Shown: piece by piece, positions 17,310 through 26,005 of the stretch | Numbering within the stretch: position 1 is the stretch's first letter | Layout of the letters: every line of letters starts with the position of its first letter | Assembly: GCF_018308945.1 (NCBI RefSeq) | Contig: NZ_CP070501.1 | Coordinates: forward strand, 1,860,001-1,924,000 | Direction: 5' to 3' | From: Agrococcus sp. Marseille-Q4369 | GTDB lineage: Bacteria; Actinomycetota; Actinomycetes; Actinomycetales; Microbacteriaceae | Length of the DNA: 64,000 nucleotides | Notes under the pieces: generated by a model | Database searches by the model: none | The model's input: the letters and a program-made list of their open reading frames with translations, nothing else | Told to the model about the DNA's origin: nothing | Made by a program: the position numbers and the translations under genes

Positions 17310-17357
17310 GGCTTCGACACGCTGTGCGCCTGCGGCGCGCAGCGGCTCAGCCAGCGG
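17310..17357 (-). repeat. REP-like repeat, right copy (inverted)
   Basis: A 48-nt element, GGCTTCGACACGCTG to GGCTCAGCCAGCGG: the reverse-complement counterpart of 16867-16916 with a diverged middle. Its own core pairs GCTGTGCGCC with GGCGCGCAGC (one G-U) around a TGC loop. It ends 6 nt from the stop codon of the neighbouring amidotransferase gene, so it may also serve as that gene's terminator. Confidence 0.7.
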
Positions 17358-17363
17358 TGGGGG

Positions 17364-18176
17364 TCAGGCGACGTGGGCGGCCGCGACCTCGTGCAGCTCG
17401 CGGCGCTCGACGTGCAGCGTCGAGAGGTCGATGCGCACGGCCGTCTCGGGCAGCATGCGGTTCCAGCCGTCGCCCGTGAGGCCGCTCGAGGTCACGGCGA
17501 TCGCGCCGTCCTCCGAGCGCCGCCACGACAGCTGGTAGTAGTGGTCGAGGTGGTCGACCGGCAGGTCGTCGCCGAGGCCCGACTCCTCGAACAGCTCGAG
17601 CGGGATCGGCGCGCCCTGGTTCGCGTGCACCGCGATGAGCTCGTCGGGGCTCAGCACCAGCAGGTTGAGCGCTGAGGTCGGGAACTCCTCGCGCAGCTGC
17701 GAGACCGTCGACGTCACGGCGTCGAACAGCGGCACGCCCGCGTCGTGCTGCCGCAGGATGAGCGCGAAGACGACCGCGGTGTCGGTCTCGCCGCCCACTC
17801 GCTCGAGCTCCGCATCCGTCACCTTCGCCCGCAGCGGCGCGAAGGGCGTCACCGAGCCGTTGTGGGCGAGCGCGATGTCGCCGACCCGGAACGGGTGCGT
17901 GTTCTGCACCCGGGTGGCGAAGCCCTCGGTCGCGAGGCGCAGGTGGGTGAGCCGAGCGCGCGAGGGCGTGTCGCCGAGCGCGTCGGTGAGGTCGGGGTTG
18001 TCGAGGCCGCGGCGCGCGTCGCGGTAGCGGCGCACCTCGTGGCCGTCGAGCCACGCCGTGCCCCAGCCGTCGGCGTGCAGCCGGCCGAGCCGCTGCCACT
18101 CGCGGCAGCTCGCATCGCCGAGCACGCTCTGCGTCGTGACAGGGGTGGGGGAGACGTGCGCGAGCAATCGGCACAT
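17364..18176 (-). CDS. Class II glutamine amidotransferase (EgtC/YafJ-like)
   Basis: A 270-residue Ntn-hydrolase. The chain starts MCRLLAHV, so the nucleophile Cys is exposed when Met is removed. An in-frame ATG lies 6 nt upstream (18182) and is closer to the AGGAGAAGGGG ribosome site, but it would bury the Cys, so I choose 18176. Later motifs are HADGWGTAW, HLRLATEG, NTHPF and AHNGSV, all typical of the GATase_6 group. Substrate is unknown: EgtC-type peptidase activity is one option, but no other ergothioneine biosynthesis genes are here. Confidence 0.88.
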   Translation of the reverse strand: MCRLLAHVSPTPVTTQSVLGDASCREWQRLGRLHADGWGTAWLDGHEVRRYRDARRGLDNPDLTDALGDTPSRARLTHLRLATEGFATRVQNTHPFRVGDIALAHNGSVTPFAPLRAKVTDAELERVGGETDTAVVFALILRQHDAGVPLFDAVTSTVSQLREEFPTSALNLLVLSPDELIAVHANQGAPIPLELFEESGLGDDLPVDHLDHYYQLSWRRSEDGAIAVTSSGLTGDGWNRMLPETAVRIDLSTLHVERRELHEVAAAHVA

Positions 18177-18350
18177 GTGCATCCCCCTTCTCCTGTCTGG
18201 AACCATGATGGCGCACGCGAGCGCACGGTGTGCGGATGCGGCGTCACACTGGGTAACAGCGCGTCGCGCCGCGCTGTTCCATGGCGTGGCGCATCGACAG
18301 CGGCCCGCGCGTGCGGCCCGGAAGCGCCGCCGGTGCGGGAGGATGGAGGG

Positions 18351-19754
18351 ATGGACGTCGAGCTGACCCCCGAGCAGCTGGCGATCTACCGGCGCATCGA
18401 GGACGGCGACGGGCACCTGTTCATCACCGGCCGCGCGGGCACCGGCAAGTCGACCCTGCTGCGCCACCTCACGAAGCACTCGCGCAAGCAGATCATCGTC
18501 TGCGCGCCCACGGGCGTCGCGGCCCTCAACGTCGGCGGGCAGACGATCCACTCGTTGCTGAAGCTGCCGCTCGGCGTGATCGCCGACGCCCCGCTGCGGC
18601 AGCGCACCGAGCTCAAGCAGATGCTGAACTCGCTCGACCTGCTCGTGATCGACGAGATCTCGATGGTGAACGCCGACCTGATGGATGCGATCGACCGGTC
18701 GCTGCGGCAGGCTCGCGGCGTGCGGTCGGTGCCGTTCGGCGGCGTGCAGGTCGTCATGTTCGGCGATCCGTACCAGCTCGCGCCCGTGCCGGGCGATGCC
18801 GAGGAGCGCGCCTACTTCGCCGACCACTACGAGTCGATGTGGTTCTTCGACGCCCGCGTGTGGCGCGAGGAGGCCGAGCTCGAGGTCGTCGAGCTCGTGC
18901 ACATCCACCGCCAGACCGACCTCGAGTTCAAGATGGCGCTCAACGCCGTGCGGCACGGCACGGTCACCGCCGAGATCGCGCAGCTGCTCAACGACGCGGG
19001 CGCCCGGAGGCCCGCGGACGACGTGCTGACCCTCGCGAGCCGCAACGACACCGTCACGCGCATCAACGGCCGCGCGCTCGCGCAGCTGCCGGGCAAGTCG
19101 AAGACGGCCGTCGCGGAGGTCTCGGGCGACTACGGTGGCCGCCAGTACCCGGCCGACGTCGAGCTGCAGCTCAAGCTCGGTGCGCAGGTGATGTTCCTGC
19201 GCAACGACGCCGAGGGGCGCTGGGTCAACGGTTCGCTCGGCAAGGTCGTCGACATCGGCGGCACCGTGTGGGTCGAGGTCGACGGCGAGCAGCACGAGGT
19301 CGAGCCGGCGGTGTGGGAGCAGTACCGCTACTCCTACTCGCCGACGACCAAGGAGATCAAGCGCGACGTCGTCGCGGAGTTCACGCAGTTCCCGCTCCGC
19401 CTCGCGTGGGCGGTCACGATCCACAAGGCGCAGGGCAAGACCTTCGACGAGGCGGTCGTCGACCTCGGCTCGCGCGCCTTCGCGCCCGGGCAGACCTACG
19501 TGGCGCTGTCGCGACTGACGTCCCTCGAGGGCCTCTACCTCTCGCGGCCGCTGCGGCCGGGCGACATCATCGTCGACCAGCGCGTGCGGCGCTTCATCCA
19601 CGGGGTGCGCGCTCGCGACGCCGCTCGGGCGGCGGCGACCGACCTGCGCGACGCCCCGGCCGCCGGTGCCGAGCCGGCCGAGACGGCGGCGGAGGAGGAT
19701 GGCCGCGACCGCGCCGTCGCGGCGTTCGCGCCCGACGGGCCGCTGCCGTTCTAG
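18351..19754 (+). CDS. PIF1/RecD2-like superfamily 1 DNA helicase
   Basis: A 467-residue helicase. Walker A is GRAGTGKST near residues 26-34, motif II is LLVIDEISMV, motif III is GDPYQLAPV, and motifs V/VI are WAVTIHKAQGKTFDEAVVDL and TYVALSRLTSLEGLYLSR. It lacks the long N-terminal domain of RecD2 and has an acidic tail ending GPLPF. Such enzymes resolve G-quadruplexes or stalled forks. A GGAGG ribosome site precedes the ATG. The stop shares the palindrome CTAG (19751-19754) with the convergent marR stop. Confidence 0.92.
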   Translation: MDVELTPEQLAIYRRIEDGDGHLFITGRAGTGKSTLLRHLTKHSRKQIIVCAPTGVAALNVGGQTIHSLLKLPLGVIADAPLRQRTELKQMLNSLDLLVIDEISMVNADLMDAIDRSLRQARGVRSVPFGGVQVVMFGDPYQLAPVPGDAEERAYFADHYESMWFFDARVWREEAELEVVELVHIHRQTDLEFKMALNAVRHGTVTAEIAQLLNDAGARRPADDVLTLASRNDTVTRINGRALAQLPGKSKTAVAEVSGDYGGRQYPADVELQLKLGAQVMFLRNDAEGRWVNGSLGKVVDIGGTVWVEVDGEQHEVEPAVWEQYRYSYSPTTKEIKRDVVAEFTQFPLRLAWAVTIHKAQGKTFDEAVVDLGSRAFAPGQTYVALSRLTSLEGLYLSRPLRPGDIIVDQRVRRFIHGVRARDAARAAATDLRDAPAAGAEPAETAAEEDGRDRAVAAFAPDGPLPF

Positions 19755-20323
19755 CCCGCCTGCGGCGCCTCGGCGCCCGGGTCGAGCAGCGGGACCTCCG
19801 CGAGCCGGCGGAGGAACGCGGTCACGGTGCGGCGATCGGCGCTCGACATCTCGCACGCCACCTGGAAGCGGCGCAGGTGGTAGCGCCCGACGGTCGCGTT
19901 CGCCGTCTGCTGCGTGATCTCGGAGACGACGAGCGAGAGCGCTCGGCGGTCGCTCGGGTGCGGCTGGCGCCGGATGTGGCCGCCCCGCTCGAGCCGGTCG
20001 AGCATCTTCGTGACCGATGGCCCGGTGATGCGGAGGTGCTCGGCGAGCATCGTCGACGTGACGATCCGCCGCTCGCGGGTCGTCGCCATGATGAAGCGGA
20101 TCGCGCGCATGTCGTTCTCGCTCAGCTTCATGTAGCGCCGGCTCGCCTCGCTCTGCGCCTCGGAGGCGCTGTGCCAGCCGCGCAGCGCGTCGAACAGGTC
20201 GATGACCTCTTCCACCTCGCCGTCGCTCAAGCCATACTCGGAGACGAGCGACGAGGAGACGTCGTAGCGGCGCGGATCGAGCATCCCGCGCTCGTGCGGC
20301 CCCTCGTTCGGCGTCTGCGGCAT
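19751..20323 (-). CDS. MarR-family regulator (CrtR-like), divergent from the carotenoid operon
   Basis: A 190-residue MarR protein with winged helix at about residues 70-145 (NDMRAIRFIM, TSTMLAEHLRITGPSVTKMLDRLERGGHIRR, DRRALSLVVSE). In corynebacteria a MarR regulator, CrtR, represses the divergent crt operon and responds to prenyl pyrophosphates. The position here is the same, so that role is likely. The gene is probably leaderless (TAGAAT at 20330-20335 on the minus strand, 6 nt before ATG). A paralogue with a frameshift lies at the far end of the operon (27941-28529). Confidence 0.88.
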   Translation of the reverse strand: MPQTPNEGPHERGMLDPRRYDVSSSLVSEYGLSDGEVEEVIDLFDALRGWHSASEAQSEASRRYMKLSENDMRAIRFIMATTRERRIVTSTMLAEHLRITGPSVTKMLDRLERGGHIRRQPHPSDRRALSLVVSEITQQTANATVGRYHLRRFQVACEMSSADRRTVTAFLRRLAEVPLLDPGAEAPQAG

Positions 20324-20329
20324 GCGCTC

Positions 20330-20384
20330 ATTCTATTGCCACAACTCATAGTTGCAATGGCTAAGTGTTTGCTACCCTCGGGGC
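20330..20384. promoter_or_regulatory. Divergent marR/idi promoter with CAACT-CAT-AGTTG operator
   Basis: The short gap holds two opposed leaderless promoters: minus-strand TAGAAT (20330-20335) for marR, and plus-strand TTGCAA (20352-20357) / TACCCT (20373-20378), 15 nt apart, for idi. Between them is the perfect inverted repeat CAACT-CAT-AGTTG (20342-20354), well placed to block both. The 9-mer CTCATAGTT inside it recurs before the second marR gene (28551-28559). It is the likely CrtR-like binding site. Confidence 0.7.
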
Positions 20385-20933
20385 ATGACGAACCCGGCGC
20401 TCAACGACGACGAGCTGGTCGTGCTGCTCGATGCCGACGGCACGCCCATCGGCTCGGCCCCGAAGGCGACGGTGCATTCCGACTCGACACCCCTGCACCT
20501 CGCGTTCTCGTGCTACCTGCTCGACGACGAGGGCAGACTGCTCATCACGCGCCGCTCGCTCGAGAAGCAGGCGTGGCCGGGCGTCTGGACGAACAGCTGC
20601 TGCGGCCACCCGGCTCCCGGCGAGGCGTTCGAGGACGCCGTGCAGCGCCGACTGCGGCAGGAGCTCGGCACGAGCGCGACCGACCTGCGGCTCGTGCTGC
20701 CCGACTTCGAGTACCGCGCGGTCGACGCGAGCGGCATCGTCGAGCACGAGCGCTGCCCCGTCTTCGTGGGCCGCATCGCCGAGCCGCTCGAGCCCGAGCC
20801 GAGCGAGGTCGCCGAGTGGCACTGGGTCGACCCCGACGACCTCCGCATGGGCGTGCTCGCCACCCCGTGGGCGTTCAGCCCCTGGCTCGTGCTGCAGGCG
20901 GAGCAGCTCCACGCGCTCGCGGGTGCGTCGTGA
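20385..20933 (+). CDS. idi: Isopentenyl-diphosphate delta-isomerase, type I
   Basis: A 182-residue NUDIX-fold isomerase that interconverts IPP and DMAPP. The catalytic Cys lies in TNSCCGHP near residue 68 and the catalytic Glu region in EHERCPVF near residue 122. An upstream ATG exists, but ATG 20385 fits the family length and stands 6 nt after the TACCCT box (leaderless). It is first in the carotenoid operon and supplies DMAPP for prenyl elongation. Its stop overlaps the crtE GTG. Confidence 0.95.
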   Translation: MTNPALNDDELVVLLDADGTPIGSAPKATVHSDSTPLHLAFSCYLLDDEGRLLITRRSLEKQAWPGVWTNSCCGHPAPGEAFEDAVQRRLRQELGTSATDLRLVLPDFEYRAVDASGIVEHERCPVFVGRIAEPLEPEPSEVAEWHWVDPDDLRMGVLATPWAFSPWLVLQAEQLHALAGAS

Positions 20934-21949
20934 CCGCCGTCGACGCGCCGACCCTGCTCGCCGAGGTCGAGCAGCGCATCGCGCAGCTCGCCGCGCCCAC
21001 GGGCCCGCATCCCGTGCAGGCGGCCGCGGCGCGCGCCGCCATCGGCGGCAAGCTCCTCCGGCCCCGCCTCGTGATGGCGGCGGCCGGCCGAAGCGCCGAT
21101 CGCGAGGCGGTCGTCGCGGTGGCAGCGGCGATCGAGCTGCTGCACGCCGCGCTGCTCGTGCACGACGACGTCATCGACGGCGACGAGGAGCGCCGCGGCG
21201 AGCCGTCGGTCGCGCGCGAGGCGCGCGACCTCGCCGCCGAGGCGGGCCTCGCGCCCGCCAGAGCCAAGCGGCTCGGCCTCGCCGCGGCGATCGTGACCGG
21301 CGACGCGCTGCTCGTGCGGGCGATCGCCTCGCTCGGCTCGCTCGACGCGTCCACCGCCGTGCGAGCGCGCGTGCTCGGCATCGTCACCCGCGCGATGGTG
21401 CGCGCCGCCGAGGGCGAGCACGACGACGTCCTGCTCGCCGGCGCGACGCCCGACCGGGCCGCGATCGACCGCATCCTCGAGGGCAAGACCGCCGACTACT
21501 CCTTCCGCGCCCCGCTCGAGCTCGGCGCCGTGCTCGGCGGCCGCGACGAGGCGACGATCGCGGCGCTCGGCGACATCGGCCTGCGCATGGGGGTCGTCTA
21601 CCAGCTGCGCGACGACGTGCTCGGGGTCTTCGGCGACGAGGCGACCACCGGCAAGAGCGTGCTGAGCGACATCCGCGCCGGCGCGCCCACGATGCTGTCG
21701 GCGCTCGCGAGCCGCGACGCCGCCTGGGCGAGCGTCGCGGGTCACTACGGCGACCCGGAGGCCGACGAGGGCGCCGCCGCGCGCGTGCGGCACGTCATGC
21801 GCGGCAGCGGCGCGCTCGACGAGGTCGAGCGCCGCATCGCCGGCGGCGCCGACGAGGTGCGCGCGCTGCTCGCCGCGGCGCCGGTCGAGCAGCCGGTGCG
21901 CGACGACCTGCTGCAGATCCTCTCGCGCTGCGTGGAGCGGGGCCGATGA
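20930..21949 (+). CDS. crtE: Geranylgeranyl diphosphate synthase
   Basis: A 339-residue trans-prenyltransferase. The first Asp-rich motif is LLVHDDVIDGDE near residue 77, the second QLRDDVLGVFGDE near residue 227, with GKTADYSF between them. The product is most likely GGPP for phytoene synthase. The GTG start overlaps idi by 4 nt and the stop overlaps crtB by 4 nt. Confidence 0.92.
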   Translation: MTAVDAPTLLAEVEQRIAQLAAPTGPHPVQAAAARAAIGGKLLRPRLVMAAAGRSADREAVVAVAAAIELLHAALLVHDDVIDGDEERRGEPSVAREARDLAAEAGLAPARAKRLGLAAAIVTGDALLVRAIASLGSLDASTAVRARVLGIVTRAMVRAAEGEHDDVLLAGATPDRAAIDRILEGKTADYSFRAPLELGAVLGGRDEATIAALGDIGLRMGVVYQLRDDVLGVFGDEATTGKSVLSDIRAGAPTMLSALASRDAAWASVAGHYGDPEADEGAAARVRHVMRGSGALDEVERRIAGGADEVRALLAAAPVEQPVRDDLLQILSRCVERGR

Positions 21950-22854
21950 CGGGCCTCGACCTCTACACGCGCACCGCCCGGCGCGCGAGCGCGACGGTCA
22001 TCGAGGCCTACTCGACGTCGTTCGGGCTCGCGAGCCGGCTGCTGCCGCCCGTCATGCGCGGCGACATCGCGAGCGTCTACGCGCTCGTGCGCGTCGCCGA
22101 CGAGATCGTCGACGGCCCCGGCGCCGAGTCGGGCCTCGACCCCCGATCGTGCCGCGGGGTGCTCGACGCGCTCGAGCGCGAGGTCGAGCGAGCGGTCGCG
22201 ACCGGCTTCAGCGCCGACCTCGTGGTGCACGCCTTCGCCGAGACCGCTCGCCGCGTCGGCATCACGGCCGACCAGACGGCGCCGTTCTTCGCCGCCATGC
22301 GGCGCGACCTCGAGCCGGTCGCGTTCCGCGACGAGCGCGAGCTGCGCAGCTACGTCTACGGCTCGGCCGAGGTCGTCGGCCTCATGTGCGTGCGCTGCTT
22401 CCTCGGCGGGCGGCGGCTGCCCGACGCCGAGGCGCGGCGCGTCGACCGCGGCGCCCGCGCGCTCGGCTCGGCGTTCCAGGTCGTGAACTTCCTGCGTGAC
22501 ATCGGCGCCGACGCCGACGGTCTCGGCCGCGCCTACCTGCCCGGCGTCGACCCCGCGCACCCGACGGAGGAGGCCGTCGGCCGCGTGCTCGACCGGCTCG
22601 AGGGCGAGCTGCGCATCGCGCGCGACACCGTGCCGCTGCTGCCTCGCGATGCCCGCCCGGCCGTGCTCGCCGCGCACGGCCTCTTCGCGGCGCTCGCCCG
22701 GCGCATCCGCGCGACCCCGGCTGCCGAGCTCCCGCGCCGCCGCATCAGCGTGCCGAGCGCCGAGAAGGCTGCGATCGTGGCGCGCGCAGCCCTCGGCGCG
22801 AGCGTCGCCCGCGCGGCGAGCGCCCGAGAGGCGCGCCTGGAGCCGGCCCGATGA
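21946..22854 (+). CDS. crtB: Phytoene synthase
   Basis: A 302-residue squalene/phytoene synthase that joins two GGPP into phytoene. Family marks: YSTSFGLASRLLPP, the first acidic motif RVADEIVDG (near residue 47), YVYGSAEVVGLM, and the second acidic motif VNFLRDIGADADGLGRAYLP (near residue 177). It overlaps both neighbours by 4 nt. Confidence 0.95.
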   Translation: MTGLDLYTRTARRASATVIEAYSTSFGLASRLLPPVMRGDIASVYALVRVADEIVDGPGAESGLDPRSCRGVLDALEREVERAVATGFSADLVVHAFAETARRVGITADQTAPFFAAMRRDLEPVAFRDERELRSYVYGSAEVVGLMCVRCFLGGRRLPDAEARRVDRGARALGSAFQVVNFLRDIGADADGLGRAYLPGVDPAHPTEEAVGRVLDRLEGELRIARDTVPLLPRDARPAVLAAHGLFAALARRIRATPAAELPRRRISVPSAEKAAIVARAALGASVARAASAREARLEPAR

Positions 22855-24431
22855 GCCGCATCGTCGTCATCGGCGGGGGCATCTCGGGCCTCGCGAGCGC
22901 TGGCCTGCTCGCACGCGACGGGCACGAGGTCGTGCTCGTCGAGCAGGGCGAGTCGCTCGGGGGTCGCGCCGGCACCTGGCGCTCGAAGGGCTTCACGTTC
23001 GACACCGGCCCCTCGTGGATGCTCATGCGCGAGCCCTACGAGCACGCGTTCCGGATGCTCGGCTCGAGCCTCGAGGCGGAGGTCGACGTCGAGCGCCTCG
23101 ACCCGGCGTACAAGGTGCTCTTCGAGGGCGTCGACGAGCCGCTCGAGGTCTCGGGCGACCTCGACGCGACGATCGCCGCGTTCGAGCGCATCGAGCCGGG
23201 CGCGGGGGAGCAGCTGCGGCGCTACTTGCGCTCGGCGACCGAGACCGCCGAGCTCGCGACCTCCGGGCTGCTCTCGAACCGCTTCGACTCGCCCGGCGCG
23301 TTCGCAGGACTCGGCGTCGGCACCCGGGTGCCGACGCTCGCGCGGCTGCTCGTCGAGACGCTGCACGCGCGCGTCGCGCGCTCGTTCCGCGACCTCCGCT
23401 TGCGGCAGGCGCTCGGCTACCCCGCGGTGTTCCTCGGCACCGAGCCGAGGTCGGCGCCATCGATGTACCACCTGATGAGCCACTTCGACCTCGTCGAGGG
23501 CGTCTGGTACCCGCAGGGCGGCTTCGGCGTGCTCGTCGAGGCGATGGCCCGGCTCGCGCGCGAGGCGGGCGCCGAGCTGCGCACCGGCGCCCGCGTGCGC
23601 CGCATCGTCGTCGAGCGGGGTGCCGCCCGCGGCGTGCTGCTCGAGAGCGGCGAGCGCATCGACGCCGACCTCGTCGTCTCGGCCGCCGACGGCCACGCGA
23701 CCGACACGAAGCTGCTCGCGCACGTGCCGGGCGTCGCCGAGCGCGGCCGCCGCCGGTGGGCGAAGCGCGTCGCCGGGCCCTCCGCCGTGCTCGTCATGCT
23801 CGGCGTCGAGGGCGAGCTGCCCGAGCTCGAGCACCACACGCTGCTGTTCACGCGCGACTGGGAGGACGGCTTCGGGCGCATCTTCGGCGCTCCCGCGGCC
23901 GACCCGGCCGACGGCGTGACGGACCCCGCCTCGCTCTACGTCAGCCGCACCTCCGCCACCGACCCCTCGGTCGCGCCCGCCGGCCACGAGGCGCTCTTCG
24001 TGCTCGTTCCCGTGCCGGCAGACCCGCGGCTCGGGCGCGGCGGCATCGACGGCGCCGGCGATGCGGCGGTCGAGGCGATCGCCGATCGCGCGATCGCCCA
24101 GATCGCCGCGTGGGCCGGCATCGAGCGGCTCGCCGAGCGCGTCGTCCCCCGCCGCACCATCGGGCCGGCCGACTTCGCGATCGACCTCGACGCGTGGCGC
24201 GGCACGGCGCTCGGCCCGGCGCACACGCTCCGGCAGTCGGCGTTCCTGCGCGGCTCGACGAAGCACGGCGCGGTGCGCGACCTGCTGCTCGCGGGCTCGA
24301 CGACGGTGCCCGGCATCGGCGTGCCGATGTGCCTCATCTCGGCCGAGCTCGTCGTCAAGCACGTGCGCGGCGACCGCTCGACCGGTCCGCTGCAGCCGCT
24401 CGAGCGGGAGCGATCGGGGCAGCGCCGGTGA
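22851..24431 (+). CDS. crtI: Phytoene desaturase
   Basis: A 526-residue CrtI-type FAD enzyme that converts phytoene to lycopene by four desaturations. The N-terminus carries VIGGGISGLASAGLLARDGHEVVLVE, the dinucleotide-binding fold. GGRAGTWRSKGFTFDTGPSW follows near residue 40, and the C-terminal LLAGSTTVPGIGVPM is the CrtI signature. It overlaps crtB and crtYe by 4 nt. Confidence 0.95.
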   Translation: MSRIVVIGGGISGLASAGLLARDGHEVVLVEQGESLGGRAGTWRSKGFTFDTGPSWMLMREPYEHAFRMLGSSLEAEVDVERLDPAYKVLFEGVDEPLEVSGDLDATIAAFERIEPGAGEQLRRYLRSATETAELATSGLLSNRFDSPGAFAGLGVGTRVPTLARLLVETLHARVARSFRDLRLRQALGYPAVFLGTEPRSAPSMYHLMSHFDLVEGVWYPQGGFGVLVEAMARLAREAGAELRTGARVRRIVVERGAARGVLLESGERIDADLVVSAADGHATDTKLLAHVPGVAERGRRRWAKRVAGPSAVLVMLGVEGELPELEHHTLLFTRDWEDGFGRIFGAPAADPADGVTDPASLYVSRTSATDPSVAPAGHEALFVLVPVPADPRLGRGGIDGAGDAAVEAIADRAIAQIAAWAGIERLAERVVPRRTIGPADFAIDLDAWRGTALGPAHTLRQSAFLRGSTKHGAVRDLLLAGSTTVPGIGVPMCLISAELVVKHVRGDRSTGPLQPLERERSGQRR

Positions 24432-24766
24432 GCTTCGTCTACCTCGCTGCGATCGTGCTGTCGGCGGTGTGCATCGGCGCGATGGATGCGCGCTGGCGGC
24501 TCGCGCTCTTCGCCGACCCGCTGCGCGCGCTCGGCGCGATCGCCGGCACCGCCGCGGTGCTGCTCATCACCGACCTCGCGTGCATCGCGACCGGCAACTT
24601 CCGCCTCGGTGCCTCGCCCTGGATGACGGGCTTCGAGGTGCTCCCGCACCTGCCGATCGAGGAGCTCTTCTTCATCACGTTCCTCGCCTACGTCTCGCTC
24701 GTCGCCTTCGCGGCAGGCGAGCGGCTGCTCGCGAGCCGCCGCGCCAGGGCCGAGGAGCGCGCGTGA
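24428..24766 (+). CDS. crtYe: C50 carotenoid epsilon-cyclase subunit CrtYe
   Basis: A 112-residue protein with three hydrophobic helices and the lycopene-cyclase-domain motif PWMTGFEVLPHLPIEELFFITFLAY. It pairs with the next gene product to form the heterodimeric cyclase of actinobacterial C50 carotenoids. It starts at a GTG overlapping crtI by 4 nt. Whether the rings are epsilon, beta or gamma type cannot be told from sequence alone. Confidence 0.9.
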   Translation: MSFVYLAAIVLSAVCIGAMDARWRLALFADPLRALGAIAGTAAVLLITDLACIATGNFRLGASPWMTGFEVLPHLPIEELFFITFLAYVSLVAFAAGERLLASRRARAEERA

Positions 24767-25110
24767 GCTACATCCTCGTGCTCGCGCCGCTGCTGGCCGC
24801 CTCGATCGTCGCGGCGGTGCTCGCGCTGCGCCGGGATCGCCGCCGCTGGGGAGCGCTCGCGATCGCCTCGGCCATCGTGCTCGCGCTCACGATCGTGTTC
24901 GACTCGCTCATGATCGCCGCCGACCTCTTCCGCTACGACGACGCGAAGCTGCTCGGCCCGCACATCGGCCTCGCGCCGATCGAGGACCTCGGCTACGCGC
25001 TCATCGCCGTGCTGCTCGCCGCGGCCATCTGGACGCTGCTGCCGAGCCGTGGCGCTCGCGGGCGCGACGGTGCGTCGGCGCGGCAGGCGTCGGAGGACCG
25101 GGATGCGTGA
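24763..25110 (+). CDS. crtYf: C50 carotenoid epsilon-cyclase subunit CrtYf
   Basis: A 115-residue membrane protein with three helices and the partner motif LIAADLFRYDDAKLLG followed by IGLAPIEDLGYAL. It is the second half of the split lycopene cyclase acting on elongated C50 intermediates. GTG start overlaps crtYe by 4 nt; the 3' end overlaps crtEb by 8 nt. Confidence 0.9.
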   Translation: MSYILVLAPLLAASIVAAVLALRRDRRRWGALAIASAIVLALTIVFDSLMIAADLFRYDDAKLLGPHIGLAPIEDLGYALIAVLLAAAIWTLLPSRGARGRDGASARQASEDRDA

Positions 25111-26005
25111 CGTCGCCGAGCCGGGCGCGGTCACCGGTCCCGGGCTCGCCCGCCGACTGCTGCTCGCCTCCCGCCCGGTGAGCTGGATCAACACGGCCTT
25201 CCCGTTCGCCGCCGCGATGGTGCTCACGACCGGCACGGTCGACGTCCGCACGATCATCGGCACCCTCTTCTTCCTCGTGCCGTACAACCTCGCGATGTAC
25301 GGCATCAACGACGTCTTCGACTACGCATCCGACGCCAAGAACCCGCGGAAGGGCGGCGTCGAGGGCGCCCTGCTGCCGCCGGAGACGCACCGGGCGACGC
25401 TCGCGTGGTCGATCGGGCTCGCCGTGCCGTTCGTCGTCGCGCTCGTCGCGATGGGAGGCCCGGCGTCGTGGGCGGTGCTCGCCGTGAGCCTGTTCGCGGT
25501 CGTCGCCTACTCGGCGCGAGGCCTGCGCTTCAAGGAGGTGCCGCTGCTCGACTCGATCACCTCGAGCACCCACTTCGTGAGCCCCGCCGTCTACGGCCTC
25601 GTGCTCGCCGGCGCCGACTGGACGCCGCAGCTCGTCGCCATCCTCGGCGCGTTCTTCTGCTGGGGCATGGCGAGCCACGCCTTCGGCGCCGTGCAGGACG
25701 TCGTGCCCGACCGCGAGGGCGGCATCGCCTCGATCGCGACGGTGCTCGGCGCCCGCGCGACCGTGCGCCTCGCGATCGCGCTGTGGGCCGCCGCGGGCGT
25801 GCTCATGCTGCTCGCGCCCTGGCCCGCGTCGCTCGGGGCGCTCGTCGCCGTGCCGTACATCGTGCTCGCCGCGCCGTTCTGGCGCGTCACGGATGCGTCG
25901 AGCGCCGCGGCGAACCGGGGCTGGCGGCGCTTCCTCTGGGTGAACTACGGATGCGGGTTCCTCGTCACCATGCTGTGCATCGCGTGGGCGATGCTCGGGC
26001 GATGA
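25103..26005 (+). CDS. crtEb: Lycopene elongase (UbiA-type prenyltransferase)
   Basis: A 300-residue UbiA-superfamily membrane enzyme that adds C5 units to lycopene to give C50 flavuxanthin-type products. The Asp motifs are GINDVFDYASDAKNP near residue 67 and DVVPDREGGIASI near residue 193. About eight transmembrane helices are visible. The ATG at 25103 follows GGAGGA and fits the family length. It lies within the end of crtYf and overlaps the next gene by 4 nt. Confidence 0.92.
   Translation: MRDVAEPGAVTGPGLARRLLLASRPVSWINTAFPFAAAMVLTTGTVDVRTIIGTLFFLVPYNLAMYGINDVFDYASDAKNPRKGGVEGALLPPETHRATLAWSIGLAVPFVVALVAMGGPASWAVLAVSLFAVVAYSARGLRFKEVPLLDSITSSTHFVSPAVYGLVLAGADWTPQLVAILGAFFCWGMASHAFGAVQDVVPDREGGIASIATVLGARATVRLAIALWAAAGVLMLLAPWPASLGALVAVPYIVLAAPFWRVTDASSAAANRGWRRFLWVNYGCGFLVTMLCIAWAMLGR

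Noticed and set aside
17364-18182. Start of the class II amidotransferase at the ATG at 18182
   Set aside because: That start gives MHMC and would leave the nucleophile Cys away from the N-terminus; ATG 18176 gives MC as the family requires.
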